A stretch of 64,000 nucleotides of DNA from VRUE01 sp963703175 (GTDB lineage Bacteria > Actinomycetota > Thermoleophilia > Solirubrobacterales > 70-9), in the NCBI GenBank assembly GCA_963703175.1, contig OY969794.1, positions 1-64,000 of the forward strand, in the 5' to 3' direction. The notes under the pieces were generated by a model that made no database searches, was not told the origin of the DNA, and saw only the letters and a program-made list of their open reading frames with translations. A program made the position numbers and the translations under genes. Shown here piece by piece: positions 24,693 to 32,821 of this stretch (position 1 is its first letter; each line of letters opens with the position of its first letter).

Positions 24693-25115
24693 TCAGCTGG
24701 GAGAGTACAGGGCCGGCGTGGCAGTGACACCGCCGCGAATCGCCGACTCGAAATCGCGTCGGATCCGTGCCCTCACCTCCTCCGAACGTCGCTCGGACTC
24801 GAAGCGCTCCAGATCGAGTCCAAACCGCTCAGCTCGCTCCCAGAGGTGCGGGTCGTCAACCCGACCGCGCTCGGCATAGAGCGAGTCGACCATCTCAAAG
24901 AAGTGACCTTGGCGGCCAGCTGCCTCGGCTGCCGCGTGCAGGGCCGGGGCGCGAGGGTGCTTGCTCGCCACCGGAAAGTGCCGGAAGGCCACTCGCGCAG
25001 GCCTGGCACAGATCTCGACCCAGGCAGCGGCGCAGTGCGGACAGGCGAGATCGGCGTAGACGATCAGCAGATCGCCCTCACCTCGAACGTGGTCGTCGGG
25101 GCCAAGCGGCGGCAC
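24693..25115 (-). CDS. DsbA-like thioredoxin-fold protein (C-terminally short)
   Basis: A roughly 140-residue thioredoxin-fold protein with a CPHC active site (VYADLACPHCAAAWVEI), a helical insertion (FFEMVDSLYAERG) and the cis-Pro loop GGVTATPALY. It stops four residues after the cis-Pro region, so the last strand and helix of the usual DsbA/FrnE fold are missing. No signal peptide is seen, suggesting a cytoplasmic dithiol role. The start is uncertain: GTG at 25115 is used, while a CTG at 25142 would abut the preceding stop. It follows a peroxiredoxin gene, so it may act as its reductant (inference). Confidence 0.7.
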   Translation of the reverse strand: MPPLGPDDHVRGEGDLLIVYADLACPHCAAAWVEICARPARVAFRHFPVASKHPRAPALHAAAEAAGRQGHFFEMVDSLYAERGRVDDPHLWERAERFGLDLERFESERRSEEVRARIRRDFESAIRGGVTATPALYSPS

Positions 25116-25138
25116 GGCGGCGCTGGTTAGCTCGTCGG

Positions 25139-25600
25139 TCAGGCCTCGACCGACGCCAGCGCGTCGAAGATCAAGTTGGCGCCGGGGATCTCGAGCGGCG
25201 TCGGCGACTCGTGCACCCACTCGATCGTCCCCTCCTCGTCGACAAGGACGAGCGAACGATTAGCGTGGCCCACCTGCTCGATGTAGGCACCGTAGGCACG
25301 CGCGACCTCGCCCTTGGGCTCGAAATCAGCCAGCAGCGGCGTGTCGATGCCCAACTTCTCCTGGAAGGCCTTATGGGCGAAACCATGATCGACACTGATG
25401 CCGACCAGCTCGACACCCTTCTCGGTGATCTGCGGCTTGACCTCTTGGTAGACCGAGAGCTGATCCGAGCAGATCGGGCTGAAATCCAACGGATAGAAGA
25501 CGAGCAGTACCTTGCGGCCACGGTAGTCGGAGAGCGAGACCTTCTCGCCGTCCTGGTTGCGCAGGGTGAAGTCGGGGGCGGGCTCCCCCGCAGCGATCAT
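25139..25600 (-). CDS. Peroxiredoxin (AhpE/Bcp-like, one-Cys)
   Basis: A 153-residue peroxiredoxin with APDFTLRNQDGEKVSLSDYRG and the peroxidatic Cys44 in FYPLDFSPICSDQL. This is the only cysteine, so it must work by a one-Cys mechanism with an external thiol, as AhpE does. It reduces peroxides in the cytoplasm. Its ATG overlaps the rpsO stop (ATGA), an odd coupling of antioxidant and ribosomal genes; the DsbA-like dithiol gene follows and could supply electrons (inference). Confidence 0.92.
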   Translation of the reverse strand: MIAAGEPAPDFTLRNQDGEKVSLSDYRGRKVLLVFYPLDFSPICSDQLSVYQEVKPQITEKGVELVGISVDHGFAHKAFQEKLGIDTPLLADFEPKGEVARAYGAYIEQVGHANRSLVLVDEEGTIEWVHESPTPLEIPGANLIFDALASVEA

Positions 25601-25866
25601 CGCCGCAGGCCGAGCTCTGCGACCAGGGCGCGATAGCGCTCCAGGTCGGTGCGCTCCAAATAGCGGAGCATGCGGCGGCGCTTGCCAACCAGCATCAAGA
25701 GACCACGGCGCGAGTGGTGGTCTTTGGCGTGCGAGCGCAGGTGCTCGGTCAACTCGTTGATCCGCTCGGTGAGCAGAGCGACCTGGACCTCGGCGGAACC
25801 GGTGTCGCCGTCGGCGCGTCCGTATTTGCCGATCAGCTCGGTCTTTTTCTCTTTGGCCAGGCTCAT
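25597..25866 (-). CDS. rpsO: 30S ribosomal protein S15
   Basis: An 89-residue S15 with the family pattern KTELIGKYGRADGDTGSAEVQVALLTERI..HLRSHAKDHHSRRGLLMLVGKRRRMLRYLE. It binds 16S rRNA early in small-subunit assembly. It overlaps ribF upstream and the peroxiredoxin gene downstream by 4 bp each, so it is translationally embedded in the run. Confidence 0.97.
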   Translation of the reverse strand: MSLAKEKKTELIGKYGRADGDTGSAEVQVALLTERINELTEHLRSHAKDHHSRRGLLMLVGKRRRMLRYLERTDLERYRALVAELGLRR

Positions 25867-26753
25867 GCGCCGGTGAAGCTAGCACAGACACGCTTCGCGT
25901 CCTCGACGTCGATCCGCATTTGGGCGATCAACTCCTCGACACTGGGAAAGCGCTTCTCGCCGCGCAGCCTCTCGACGAAGGCCACACGCAGGGTGCGCCC
26001 ATAGAGGTCTTCGTCGCGATCGATGAGGTAAGTCTCGATCAGCACCCCCCGGCCGCTCTCGAAAGTCGGCCGCACGCCGACGTTGACCGCAGCTGGGACG
26101 CCGTCGGCGAAAGCGGCGAAAACGCCGTGACCCGGGATCAGAAGACTGTCGTCAGGAACGATGTTGGCGGTGGGAAAACCGAGCTCGCGACCACGCTGGT
26201 CACCCTCGACCACGGTGCCCTCGACCATGAAGGGGGCGCCGAGGCAGTGGCGGGCGCCCTCCATATCGCCTGCAGCGACCAGCGCTCGGATCCTGGTCGA
26301 GGAGACCGTCTCGCCGTCAACCTCGACCAGCGGCACCACCCGCGTCTCGAACTCCGGGCGGGCGGCGAGCATCGCTGGATCTCCTTTGGCTTTGGCGCCG
26401 AAGCGAAAGTTCTCCCCGACCGAGACCCGCTCGGCCGTCAATTTCTCGATCAAGACCTGCTCGATGAACTCCTCGGCGGAGAGGGCCGCGAACTCACGGT
26501 CGAAGGGAATGACGACAAGCTCACTTAGGCCAAGGCCCTCGATCACGTCGCGCTTCACACCGAAGGGCATGATCAGTTTCGGCAAGGCCGAAGGGTGAAT
26601 CACCTCGAGCGGATGGGGGTCGAAGGTGAGCACGGTGTCGGCCCCCTTGATTACCGCCTGGTGACCACGGTGAACGCCATCGAAGGTGCCGATTGCGACG
26701 TGACGCGGACGCGGACGCGCCTCGGGCAAGCTGGTGACCTCAATGTTGGCCAT
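25863..26753 (-). CDS. ribF: Bifunctional riboflavin kinase/FAD synthetase
   Basis: A 296-residue enzyme converting riboflavin to FMN and then FAD. The N-terminal nucleotidyltransferase domain has AIGTFDGVHRGHQAVI and FRFGAKAKGD. The C-terminal kinase has GRELGFPTANI, then VFAAFADGVPAAVNVGVRPTF. The ATG at 26753 is chosen because it gives the family start and forms TGATG with the truB stop. Placement after truB is the classic arrangement. Confidence 0.95.
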   Translation of the reverse strand: MANIEVTSLPEARPRPRHVAIGTFDGVHRGHQAVIKGADTVLTFDPHPLEVIHPSALPKLIMPFGVKRDVIEGLGLSELVVIPFDREFAALSAEEFIEQVLIEKLTAERVSVGENFRFGAKAKGDPAMLAARPEFETRVVPLVEVDGETVSSTRIRALVAAGDMEGARHCLGAPFMVEGTVVEGDQRGRELGFPTANIVPDDSLLIPGHGVFAAFADGVPAAVNVGVRPTFESGRGVLIETYLIDRDEDLYGRTLRVAFVERLRGEKRFPSVEELIAQMRIDVEDAKRVCASFTGA

Positions 26754-27385
26754 CAGCGCATCGCCTCCGCCGCGGCGGGGATCAATTCGCCGACCCGCTC
26801 GCTGGAAACCTCTTCGCCGGCGTCCTCGACGCGAAAGGGGCCGATCGCGGTGCGCCGCAACTCGGTGCAGTAGGCCTCGCCAAGTGTCTCGATTAGGGTG
26901 CGCACGTAGGTACCGCTGGAGCACTCGATCTCGTAGCGAGCGCTGCCGCCATCGTGTGCGAGTAGCTCGGCTCGATAGATCTCGACGTCGCGCGGCGGCG
27001 TCTTCACCGTCTCGCCACGATGCGCCTTGCGGTAGAGCCGCTCACCGCCGACCCGCACCGCCGAAGTCATCGGCACATGCTGACGCACCGTGCCGGTGGG
27101 GAGCTCGAGTGAGTTCGGGCGCACACCCGTCTCGGTTAGCTCGCCCTCTGGATCGCCACTGCTCGAGCGCCAACCAAGCCGCGCCGTCGCCAGATAGGTC
27201 TTCGGCAGCTCGGTAAGGAAGCGCTGCAAGCGAGTCGCCCCATCCAGCAAAACGAGCAGCAGTCCGGTGGCGAAGGGGTCGAGCGTTCCGGCGTGCCCAG
27301 CTTTACATTCCCGCTCGCGTCGCACCCGCCGCACCAAATCGTGGGAAGTCATCCCCGCCGGCTTGTCGCAGAGCAAGATCGTCAA
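26753..27385 (-). CDS. truB: tRNA pseudouridine-55 synthase
   Basis: A 210-residue pseudouridine synthase acting on U55 of tRNA. The catalytic aspartate is D36 in GHAGTLDPFATGLL, and the family start LLCDKPAGMTSHD is present, followed by KTYLATARLG and the SSGTYVRTL motif. It lacks a C-terminal PUA domain and is shorter than the E. coli enzyme. The TTG at 27385 overlaps the nrnA stop (TTGA), matching the pattern of coupled starts across this run. Confidence 0.93.
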   Translation of the reverse strand: MTILLCDKPAGMTSHDLVRRVRRERECKAGHAGTLDPFATGLLLVLLDGATRLQRFLTELPKTYLATARLGWRSSSGDPEGELTETGVRPNSLELPTGTVRQHVPMTSAVRVGGERLYRKAHRGETVKTPPRDVEIYRAELLAHDGGSARYEIECSSGTYVRTLIETLGEAYCTELRRTAIGPFRVEDAGEEVSSERVGELIPAAAEAMR

Positions 27386-28383
27386 GAGAGCTGGGCGGAA
27401 ACCTCGCGGCACAGGAACGAGACCAAGTCCTCAAGTTCGAGGTCGGTGGAGAAGCCGGCGGCGCGTTTGTGACCGCCACCACCGTGCTCTCGGGCGATCG
27501 CCGAGACGTCGACCTCGCCATCACTGGAGCGCAAGCTGACCTTGCGTGCCGCTCGGCCGCGGTCGCCGAGGTCGCGGATCAAGGCGGCGACGCGGGCACC
27601 CTCGACCGAGCGAAGGTGATCGATGATGCCCTCGGTCATCTCCTCGCCGGCGCCGCTTGCCTTGTAGTCGTCTGCGGCGATGTAGGCGAGCACCAGGCGG
27701 CCGTCGCAGTGGTGCTGGATCCCGTCCAGGGCGCGCGAAAGCAACCGCAGCTTCTCCAGCGGCACGTGCTCGTAGAGACGGCGGTAGGTCTCGTCGACTT
27801 CGACCCCCGCTTCGATCAAGTCGGCGGCGATCCGGTGCGTTCGCGCGTTGGTGTTCTCGTACATGAACTTGCCGGTGTCGGTGACGATGCCGACGTAGAG
27901 GGCGGCGGCGATCTCGGCGGTGATCTCGGCGCCCAGCAGCACAGCCAGCTCGTAGACGATCTCGGCCGTGCAGGACGCATCGACCTCGACCAAATTGACG
28001 TCGCCGAAGAGGGTGTTGTCGTGATGGTGGTCGATGTTGATCGTGAACAGGTCCTCAGCCGAGAGGAAGTCAACCGGCATGCGGTCGATGTTGCCGCAGT
28101 CGAGGAAGATCGCCGCCCGGTCGGCCATGTCCGCCGGCGCCTCATGAAAGACCTCCTCCAGCGCCAGGAAGCGGTACTCGATCGGCAGCGGGAACTCCTT
28201 CGCCGCGAGGAACATCACCGAGTCCTTGCCGAGCTGGGTGAGCAGGTGGTGCATCCCCAGCAGAGAGCCCAGAGCGTCGCCGTCGGGCCCCTCGTGGGCG
28301 GTCAGCAGGAAGCGCTCGCGGCTGCGGATCTCGCTGGCGACGCGCTCGATTGCGGTCGCGCCGATGTCGGTGGTCTCGCTCAT
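27382..28383 (-). CDS. nrnA: DHH-family oligoribonuclease/pAp phosphatase
   Basis: A 333-residue DHH/DHHA1 phosphoesterase of the NrnA type, which degrades nanoRNA and pAp. Metal motifs are AHEGPDGDALGSLLG, FLDCGNIDR, NIDHHHDN and GIVTDTG. The DHHA1 motif is REHGGGGHKRAAGF. It acts with PNPase and RNase J of the same run in RNA turnover. It overlaps rbfA by 4 bp. Confidence 0.94.
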   Translation of the reverse strand: MSETTDIGATAIERVASEIRSRERFLLTAHEGPDGDALGSLLGMHHLLTQLGKDSVMFLAAKEFPLPIEYRFLALEEVFHEAPADMADRAAIFLDCGNIDRMPVDFLSAEDLFTINIDHHHDNTLFGDVNLVEVDASCTAEIVYELAVLLGAEITAEIAAALYVGIVTDTGKFMYENTNARTHRIAADLIEAGVEVDETYRRLYEHVPLEKLRLLSRALDGIQHHCDGRLVLAYIAADDYKASGAGEEMTEGIIDHLRSVEGARVAALIRDLGDRGRAARKVSLRSSDGEVDVSAIAREHGGGGHKRAAGFSTDLELEDLVSFLCREVSAQLS

Positions 28384-28721
28384 TCCTCTTCCTCTTCGAG
28401 CAATTGGGAGATCCTCATTCCTTGCTCGACGGTCGGGTCGTAGTGGAAAGACAGGGTTGGGGTGCGCTTCATCCGGGTCTCGGCGGCGATTTTTGACTGC
28501 AGGACACCGTGCGAAGAACGCAGCCCCGTAAGCGCCTCCTCGCGCGCGGACTCGTCGCCGAGCACGCTGACGTGCACCTTTGCGCTGCGGAGGTCTGGGC
28601 TGGTCTCAACCGAGGTCACGGTGACAAAGCCGATCCGAGGATCGCTCAGTTCGGTAGTAATGGCTGCGCCGATCACCTCGCGGAGCACCTCGTTGATACG
28701 GCGCATGCGAGGGGTGGTCAT
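28380..28721 (-). CDS. rbfA: Ribosome-binding factor A
   Basis: A 113-residue KH-type small-subunit maturation factor: RMRRINEVLREVIGAAI, ELSDPRIGFVTVTSVETSPDL, AKVHVSVLG and HSFH-type ending FHYDPTVEQGMRISQLL. It assists 16S rRNA 5'-end processing. It lies 1 bp after infB, in the standard infB-rbfA order. Confidence 0.95.
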   Translation of the reverse strand: MTTPRMRRINEVLREVIGAAITTELSDPRIGFVTVTSVETSPDLRSAKVHVSVLGDESAREEALTGLRSSHGVLQSKIAAETRMKRTPTLSFHYDPTVEQGMRISQLLEEEEE

Positions 28722-28722
28722 C

Positions 28723-30902
28723 CTAGTCCAGCGTCTGCTCGACCTGCTTGGTCTTATAGAACTCGAGCACGTCGCCCTCCTTGACGTCGGCGTAGCCCTC
28801 CAGCACGACGCCGCACTCCTGGCCGGACTCGACCTCCTGCACGTTGTCTTTGAAGCGCCGCAGCGAACCGAGTTTGCCGTCCCAAATCACCGTGCCCTCG
28901 CGAACGAGGCGGACGCTGGCGTCGCGGACAGCTTTGCCCTCGTTGACGATGCAACCGGCGATGCGGCCGACTTTGGAGGCCTTGAAAGTCTGTTTGATCT
29001 CAGCCTCTCCGAGCGTCTCCTCGACCTCGACCGCCTCCAGCATGCCCTCCATCGCGTTGCGCAGGTCTTCGGTGATTTTGTAGATGACCGAGTAGGTGCG
29101 GACGTCGACGCCCTCGCGCTCGGCGGCGCGGCGGGCATCGGCCAGTGGTCGCACGTTGAAGCCGATCACGATCGCTTCGGAGGCCGATGCCAGCATTACG
29201 TCGGACTCGTTGATGCCGCCGGTCTGTGAGTGGATGATGTTGATCGCGACCTGCTCCTGCGGGACTTTGGCGATCTCGTCCTGCAGCGCCTCCAGCGAGC
29301 CGGCGACGTCGGCCTTGAGGACGATGTTGAGCTCCTTGATGTCGCCCGCCTGGGCGCGAGAGAAGACCTCCTCGAGGGAGACCTTGCGCGCCTGGCGCCG
29401 GGCCAGGGCCTCGGTCTTGAGGCGATTACCGCGCTCCTGGGCGAGCTGGCGGGCACGGCGGTCGTTCTCGACCACGTGCACGTGCTCGCCGGCCTCGCAG
29501 ACGCCGTCGAAGCCGAGCACCTCGACCGGCATTCCCGGACCGGCCTTCTGGACGCGATCGCCGGTGAAGTCGTGCATCGCCCGCACCCGGCCCCACTGCG
29601 GGCCGCCGACCAGCGCGTCGCCGACGGCGAGTGTGCCGCGCTGGACCAGGATCGTGACCACCGGGCCACGGCCGGGGTCGAGCTGGGACTCGACCACCGT
29701 GCCCGAAGCGGGAGCGTCGGGATTGGCACCCAGCTCCTCGAGCTCGGAGACGAGCAGGATCATGTCGAGCAGGTTGCCGAGGCCCTCGTGAGTCTTGGCC
29801 GAGACGTCGCAGTAGACCGTCTCTCCCCCCAGTCCTCGGGCGTAAGGCCGTCGGTGGCGAGCTCGTTGCGGACCCGGTCCGGCTGCGCCCCCTCTTTGTC
29901 GATCTTGTTGACGGCGATCAGGATCGGCACGTCGGCAGCGCGGGCGTGGTCGATCGCCTCTTTGGTCTGCGGCATGACGCCGTCGTCGGCGGCGACGACG
30001 ACGACTGCGATGTCGGTGACCTTGGCACCGCGGGCGCGCATCGCGGTGAAGGCGGCGTGACCAGGGGTGTCGAGGAAGGTGATCGTCTTGTCCTCGTGGT
30101 GGACCTGGTAGGCGCCAATGTGCTGGGTGATCCCGCCAGCCTCGCCGGCCGCGACCTCGGTCTCGCGGATCGCGTCGAGCAGCGAGGTCTTGCCGTGGTC
30201 GACGTGACCCATGATCGTGACCACGGGCGGGCGATCGACGAGACTCTCCTCGGGATCCTCGAACTCGGGCGCCTCGGGCTCCTCCTCAGCGGCGGTGACG
30301 ATTTCGATCCTGCGGTCGTACTCGTCGGCGATCGCCTTGACCGACTCATCGGTGAGGGTCTGGGTGAGGGTCGCCATCTCCCCCATCATCATCAGCTTCT
30401 TGATCACCTCAGCGCTGCCCAGGCCAAGCAGCTCGGCGACCTCGCGCACGGTGGCACCGGAGTTGACTTTGGTCGCCTCTGGCTCGGCCGGCTCCTCGGT
30501 CCTGACCGGTGGCTCCTCGAGCAGCGGCCGGCGACGCCTGCCGCCGCGGCGCCGCGGCGGCCGCTGCGGCGGTGGTCCACCCATCTGGTCGCGGCGCGCG
30601 GCCTGCGAATCGATCACTACACGGCGTTTTTTCGCTGCCCCAGCCGGTTTTTTCGCGGCGGGCGCTGGCTTCGCGGCTGGTTTGACAGCCTCTTTCGGGG
30701 CTTCGGCCGGCTTGGCTTCAGCTTTTGGCTGGCCTTTGGTGGCCGTCGCTCCATTGCCAGAGAGCGCTTTCAGCGCGTCGGCCTCCTCGACACTGGAAGC
30801 CGCAGCTTTGGCCTCGATTCCGGCTTTCTTCAGCGCAGCAAGCAGCTCTTTGCTGCTCAGACCCTGAGCTTTCGCTATCTCGTGGACGCGCTTCTTAGCC
30901 AC
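28723..30902 (-). CDS. infB: Translation initiation factor IF-2, interrupted by a one-base frameshift
   Basis: The two halves of one IF-2 lie in different frames. Bases 30902 to about 29830 encode the N-terminal domains and most of the GTPase domain (IMGHVDHGKTSLLD, FLDTPGHAAF, AVNKID). Bases 29830 to 28723 encode the rest, from WGGETVYCDVSAKTHEG to LEFYKTKQVEQTLD. The break falls at 29825-29830, where the minus strand has six G residues; seven would restore one open frame at the natural WGGE junction. Since infB is essential, an assembly error or a slippage-corrected gene is more likely than true loss. The GTG start at 30902 overlaps the nusA stop (TAGTG). The N-terminal region is Ala/Lys/Pro-rich, as usual in actinobacteria. 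Confidence 0.9.
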
Positions 30903-32353
30903 TAAGCCTGCTCAGCCTCCTCGACAACTGCCTCCTGCTCAACCTCAGGAGCCTCTGGCTGAGGCTCCTCCTCAACCGGCTCGACGAACTCAGCTTCCGC
31001 TTTGGCGACAATCTCGGACACTTGGCCTTCATCGGCCCCCGGGTCGGAGAGGATCGCCACCTCGGCCTCGTCTAGCGGCGAGAGCACCGTGATCTGGTTG
31101 GTTTCGAAGCGTCCCAGCGCCTGGTGGGTAGGCAGGCCACAGTAGGAAGACTCGCCGATCGCCGCGTTGGGACAGCGACGACCGTTGGAGAGAACCGCCA
31201 GGCAGTGCCCGTCGGACTGCTCCTCGCCCTCGTACTCGACCTCCTCGTCGTCCTGGGCGAACTCGGTCTCGGACTTGATGTCCACCCTCCAGCCGGTCAG
31301 CCGGGCCGCCAGACGGGCGTTTTGCCCATCGCGGCCGATTGCCAGCGAGAGCTGGTCGTCAGGGACGATCACGGTCGCCTGGCGCTCCTCGTCATCGACG
31401 ATTACCTCGCGCACCCGCGCCGGCGAAAGCGCCTTGGCGACGAAGCGGGCAGGCTCGTCGTTGTGGGGAATGATGTCGATCTTCTCGCCGCGCAGCTCGG
31501 ATACGACCATCCGCACCCGTGAGCCGCGCGGTCCAACGCAGGCGCCGACAGGGTCGACGCCATCGGTGTGAGAGACGACGGCGATCTTTGAGCGGTAGCC
31601 GGGCTCACGAGCGACGCCAACGATCTCAACCAGCTTGTCGGCGATCTCCGGCACCTCCATCTCGAACAGGCTCTTGATCAGCTCGGGGCTGCGCCGGGAG
31701 ACGACGATCGCCGGGCCCTTGGTCGAGTCGGAGACATCGGTGATCACAGCCTTGACCCGCATACCGTGGTCATAGCGCTCGTTGTAAACCTGCTCGGACT
31801 TAGGCAGCAGCGCCTCGACGCGCTCGCGCAGCTGGACCAGCGTGTAGCGCTTGTCGGACTGCTGGATGATCCCGGTGATCAGCTCGCCGACCCGGTCCTG
31901 GTACTCCTCGAACATCATCATCCGTTCGGCCTCGCGGATCCGCTGCAGAATTACCTGCTTGGCAGTCTGGGCAGCGATCCGGCCGAAGTCCTCGGGGGTG
32001 ACGTCGCGGGTCTCGATCTGATCCTCGTAGGGCGCGATCATCTCCGGGTCGAGCTCAGGATCCTCTGGCTCTTTCAGCTCGCCCGTTTCGGGGTCGATCT
32101 CGCGCTCTTCCTCCTCCTGGGCCTCGGCGGCCTCGGCCAGCAGCTTCTCCTCCAGCTCAGCCGGCAGAATCAGTTCGAAGACGCGGAAGTCGCCGGTCTC
32201 GTGGTCGAGGTCGACGCGGGCGTATTTCGCCGCTCCGGGCGTCTTCTTGTAGGCCGATAGAAGAGCGTCGGCGAGGGCGTCCATCAGCTTGTCGGCGGCG
32301 ATGCCCTTCTCCTGCTCGAGCGCCTTGATTGCTTCGACGATCTCTTTGCTCAC
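30902..32353 (-). CDS. nusA: Transcription termination/antitermination protein NusA with an extra Cys/His tail
   Basis: A 483-residue NusA with a GTG start. It has the N-terminal RNA-polymerase-binding domain, S1 (RVKAVITDVSDSTKGPAIVVSRRSPE is within it) and two KH domains (GACVGPRGSRV, LAIGRDGQNARLAARLTGW). Beyond the KH domains the usual actinobacterial form ends. Here about 120 residues follow, including Cys384, Cys394, Cys405 and His410 in a CX9CX10CX4H pattern resembling small zinc-binding modules, then an acidic Glu/Pro/Val-rich end. The NusN region also carries a long acidic insertion. It overlaps rimP by 4 bp (GTGA) and infB by one base or more. Confidence 0.95.
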   Translation of the reverse strand: MSKEIVEAIKALEQEKGIAADKLMDALADALLSAYKKTPGAAKYARVDLDHETGDFRVFELILPAELEEKLLAEAAEAQEEEEREIDPETGELKEPEDPELDPEMIAPYEDQIETRDVTPEDFGRIAAQTAKQVILQRIREAERMMMFEEYQDRVGELITGIIQQSDKRYTLVQLRERVEALLPKSEQVYNERYDHGMRVKAVITDVSDSTKGPAIVVSRRSPELIKSLFEMEVPEIADKLVEIVGVAREPGYRSKIAVVSHTDGVDPVGACVGPRGSRVRMVVSELRGEKIDIIPHNDEPARFVAKALSPARVREVIVDDEERQATVIVPDDQLSLAIGRDGQNARLAARLTGWRVDIKSETEFAQDDEEVEYEGEEQSDGHCLAVLSNGRRCPNAAIGESSYCGLPTHQALGRFETNQITVLSPLDEAEVAILSDPGADEGQVSEIVAKAEAEFVEPVEEEPQPEAPEVEQEAVVEEAEQA

Positions 32354-32610
32354 GACTGCTCCTCGCTCGTCTCGGAAACTGGATCGGTGCGGCGGTACTT
32401 CGGTCCCGGCGACGAGACCTCAAGCGCGTATTCGGCCCTCAGGTCGATGAGGTGCTTGGTCACCCGTTCGCAGAGCGCCAGGTCGACACCCTCCGGGTGG
32501 TCGATGAAAAGGCGCAGCGATTCGGTTCCCGGCTGCTCGAGAGCAACCAAGTCCAACTCGGAATCGAGCTCTGCAAGCTGCTGTTGAATGCTGTATTTGA
32601 GATCTGCCAT
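32350..32610 (-). CDS. rimP: Ribosome maturation factor RimP, N-terminal domain only
   Basis: An 86-residue protein with the RimP N-terminal alpha/beta domain: LDLVALEQPGTESLRLFIDHPEGVDLALCERVTKHL ending in EVSSPGPKYR. Normal RimP continues for another 70 or so residues into an SH3-like domain. Here the reading frame ends after a Ser/Glu-rich tail directly at the nusA start (GTGA), leaving no room for that domain, and no fragment is seen in other frames. It opens the nusA-infB run. A terminator-like hairpin ends 16 nt before its ATG. Confidence 0.85.
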   Translation of the reverse strand: MADLKYSIQQQLAELDSELDLVALEQPGTESLRLFIDHPEGVDLALCERVTKHLIDLRAEYALEVSSPGPKYRRTDPVSETSEEQS

Positions 32611-32625
32611 ACCTGGTTCGGGACG

Positions 32626-32650
32626 AAAAAAAAGTGGGCCAGGCCCACTT
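32626..32650 (-). terminator. Rho-independent terminator or attenuator before rimP
   Basis: On the minus strand a perfect 8-bp stem (AAGTGGGC / GCCCACTT, loop of 3) is followed by eight T residues (32633-32626). The T-run ends 16 nt before the rimP ATG at 32610, leaving no space for a promoter in between. Any transcript of rimP-nusA-infB must therefore read through it, so it most likely acts as an attenuator as well as ending coaBC read-through. NusA itself modulates such sites, so autoregulation is plausible (inference). Confidence 0.75.
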
Positions 32651-32684
32651 CTCGATACTGCTAGGGACAGAAAAGCTTAGGGCC

Positions 32685-32690
32685 AGTATA
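32685..32690 (-). promoter_or_regulatory. Candidate -10 element for the rimP-nusA run
   Basis: TATACT on the minus strand lies between the coaBC end and the terminator at 32626-32650. Transcription would begin near 32677 and give a leader of roughly 67 nt containing that terminator. No good -35 hexamer is seen 16-18 bp upstream (CAACCC or GCCAAC). The same TATACT in a similar GC context precedes mihF. Confidence 0.4.
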
Positions 32691-32729
32691 GCCCGCGGCG
32701 TGCGTCGGGTTGGCGGGGCTCTTGCGCTT

Positions 32730-32821
32730 GGGACGAAGGGGACTCCCTCGCCCGGACAAGTTGCCGCGGATGACGCGGCAACTTTGAGTATCCGCCCGTT
32801 CGAGGGAGTCCCCTTCGTCCC
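32730..32821. repeat. Nested long inverted repeat between coaBC and rimP
   Basis: Perfect 21-bp arms (32730-32750 and 32801-32821, beginning GGGACGAAGGGGACTCC) enclose a second perfect hairpin of 11 bp with a 5-nt loop (AAGTTGCCGCG at 32758-32768 with 32774-32784). The last base of the right arm is the first base of the coaBC stop. There is no T-run, so this is not a standard terminator. RNA from either strand would fold into a very stable structure that could protect or process the coaBC 3' end. Confidence 0.85.

Noticed and set aside
28723..30902. infB as a pseudogene
   Set aside because: Both halves are fully conserved and a single G restores the natural junction; an essential gene is unlikely to be dead, so it is annotated as an interrupted CDS.
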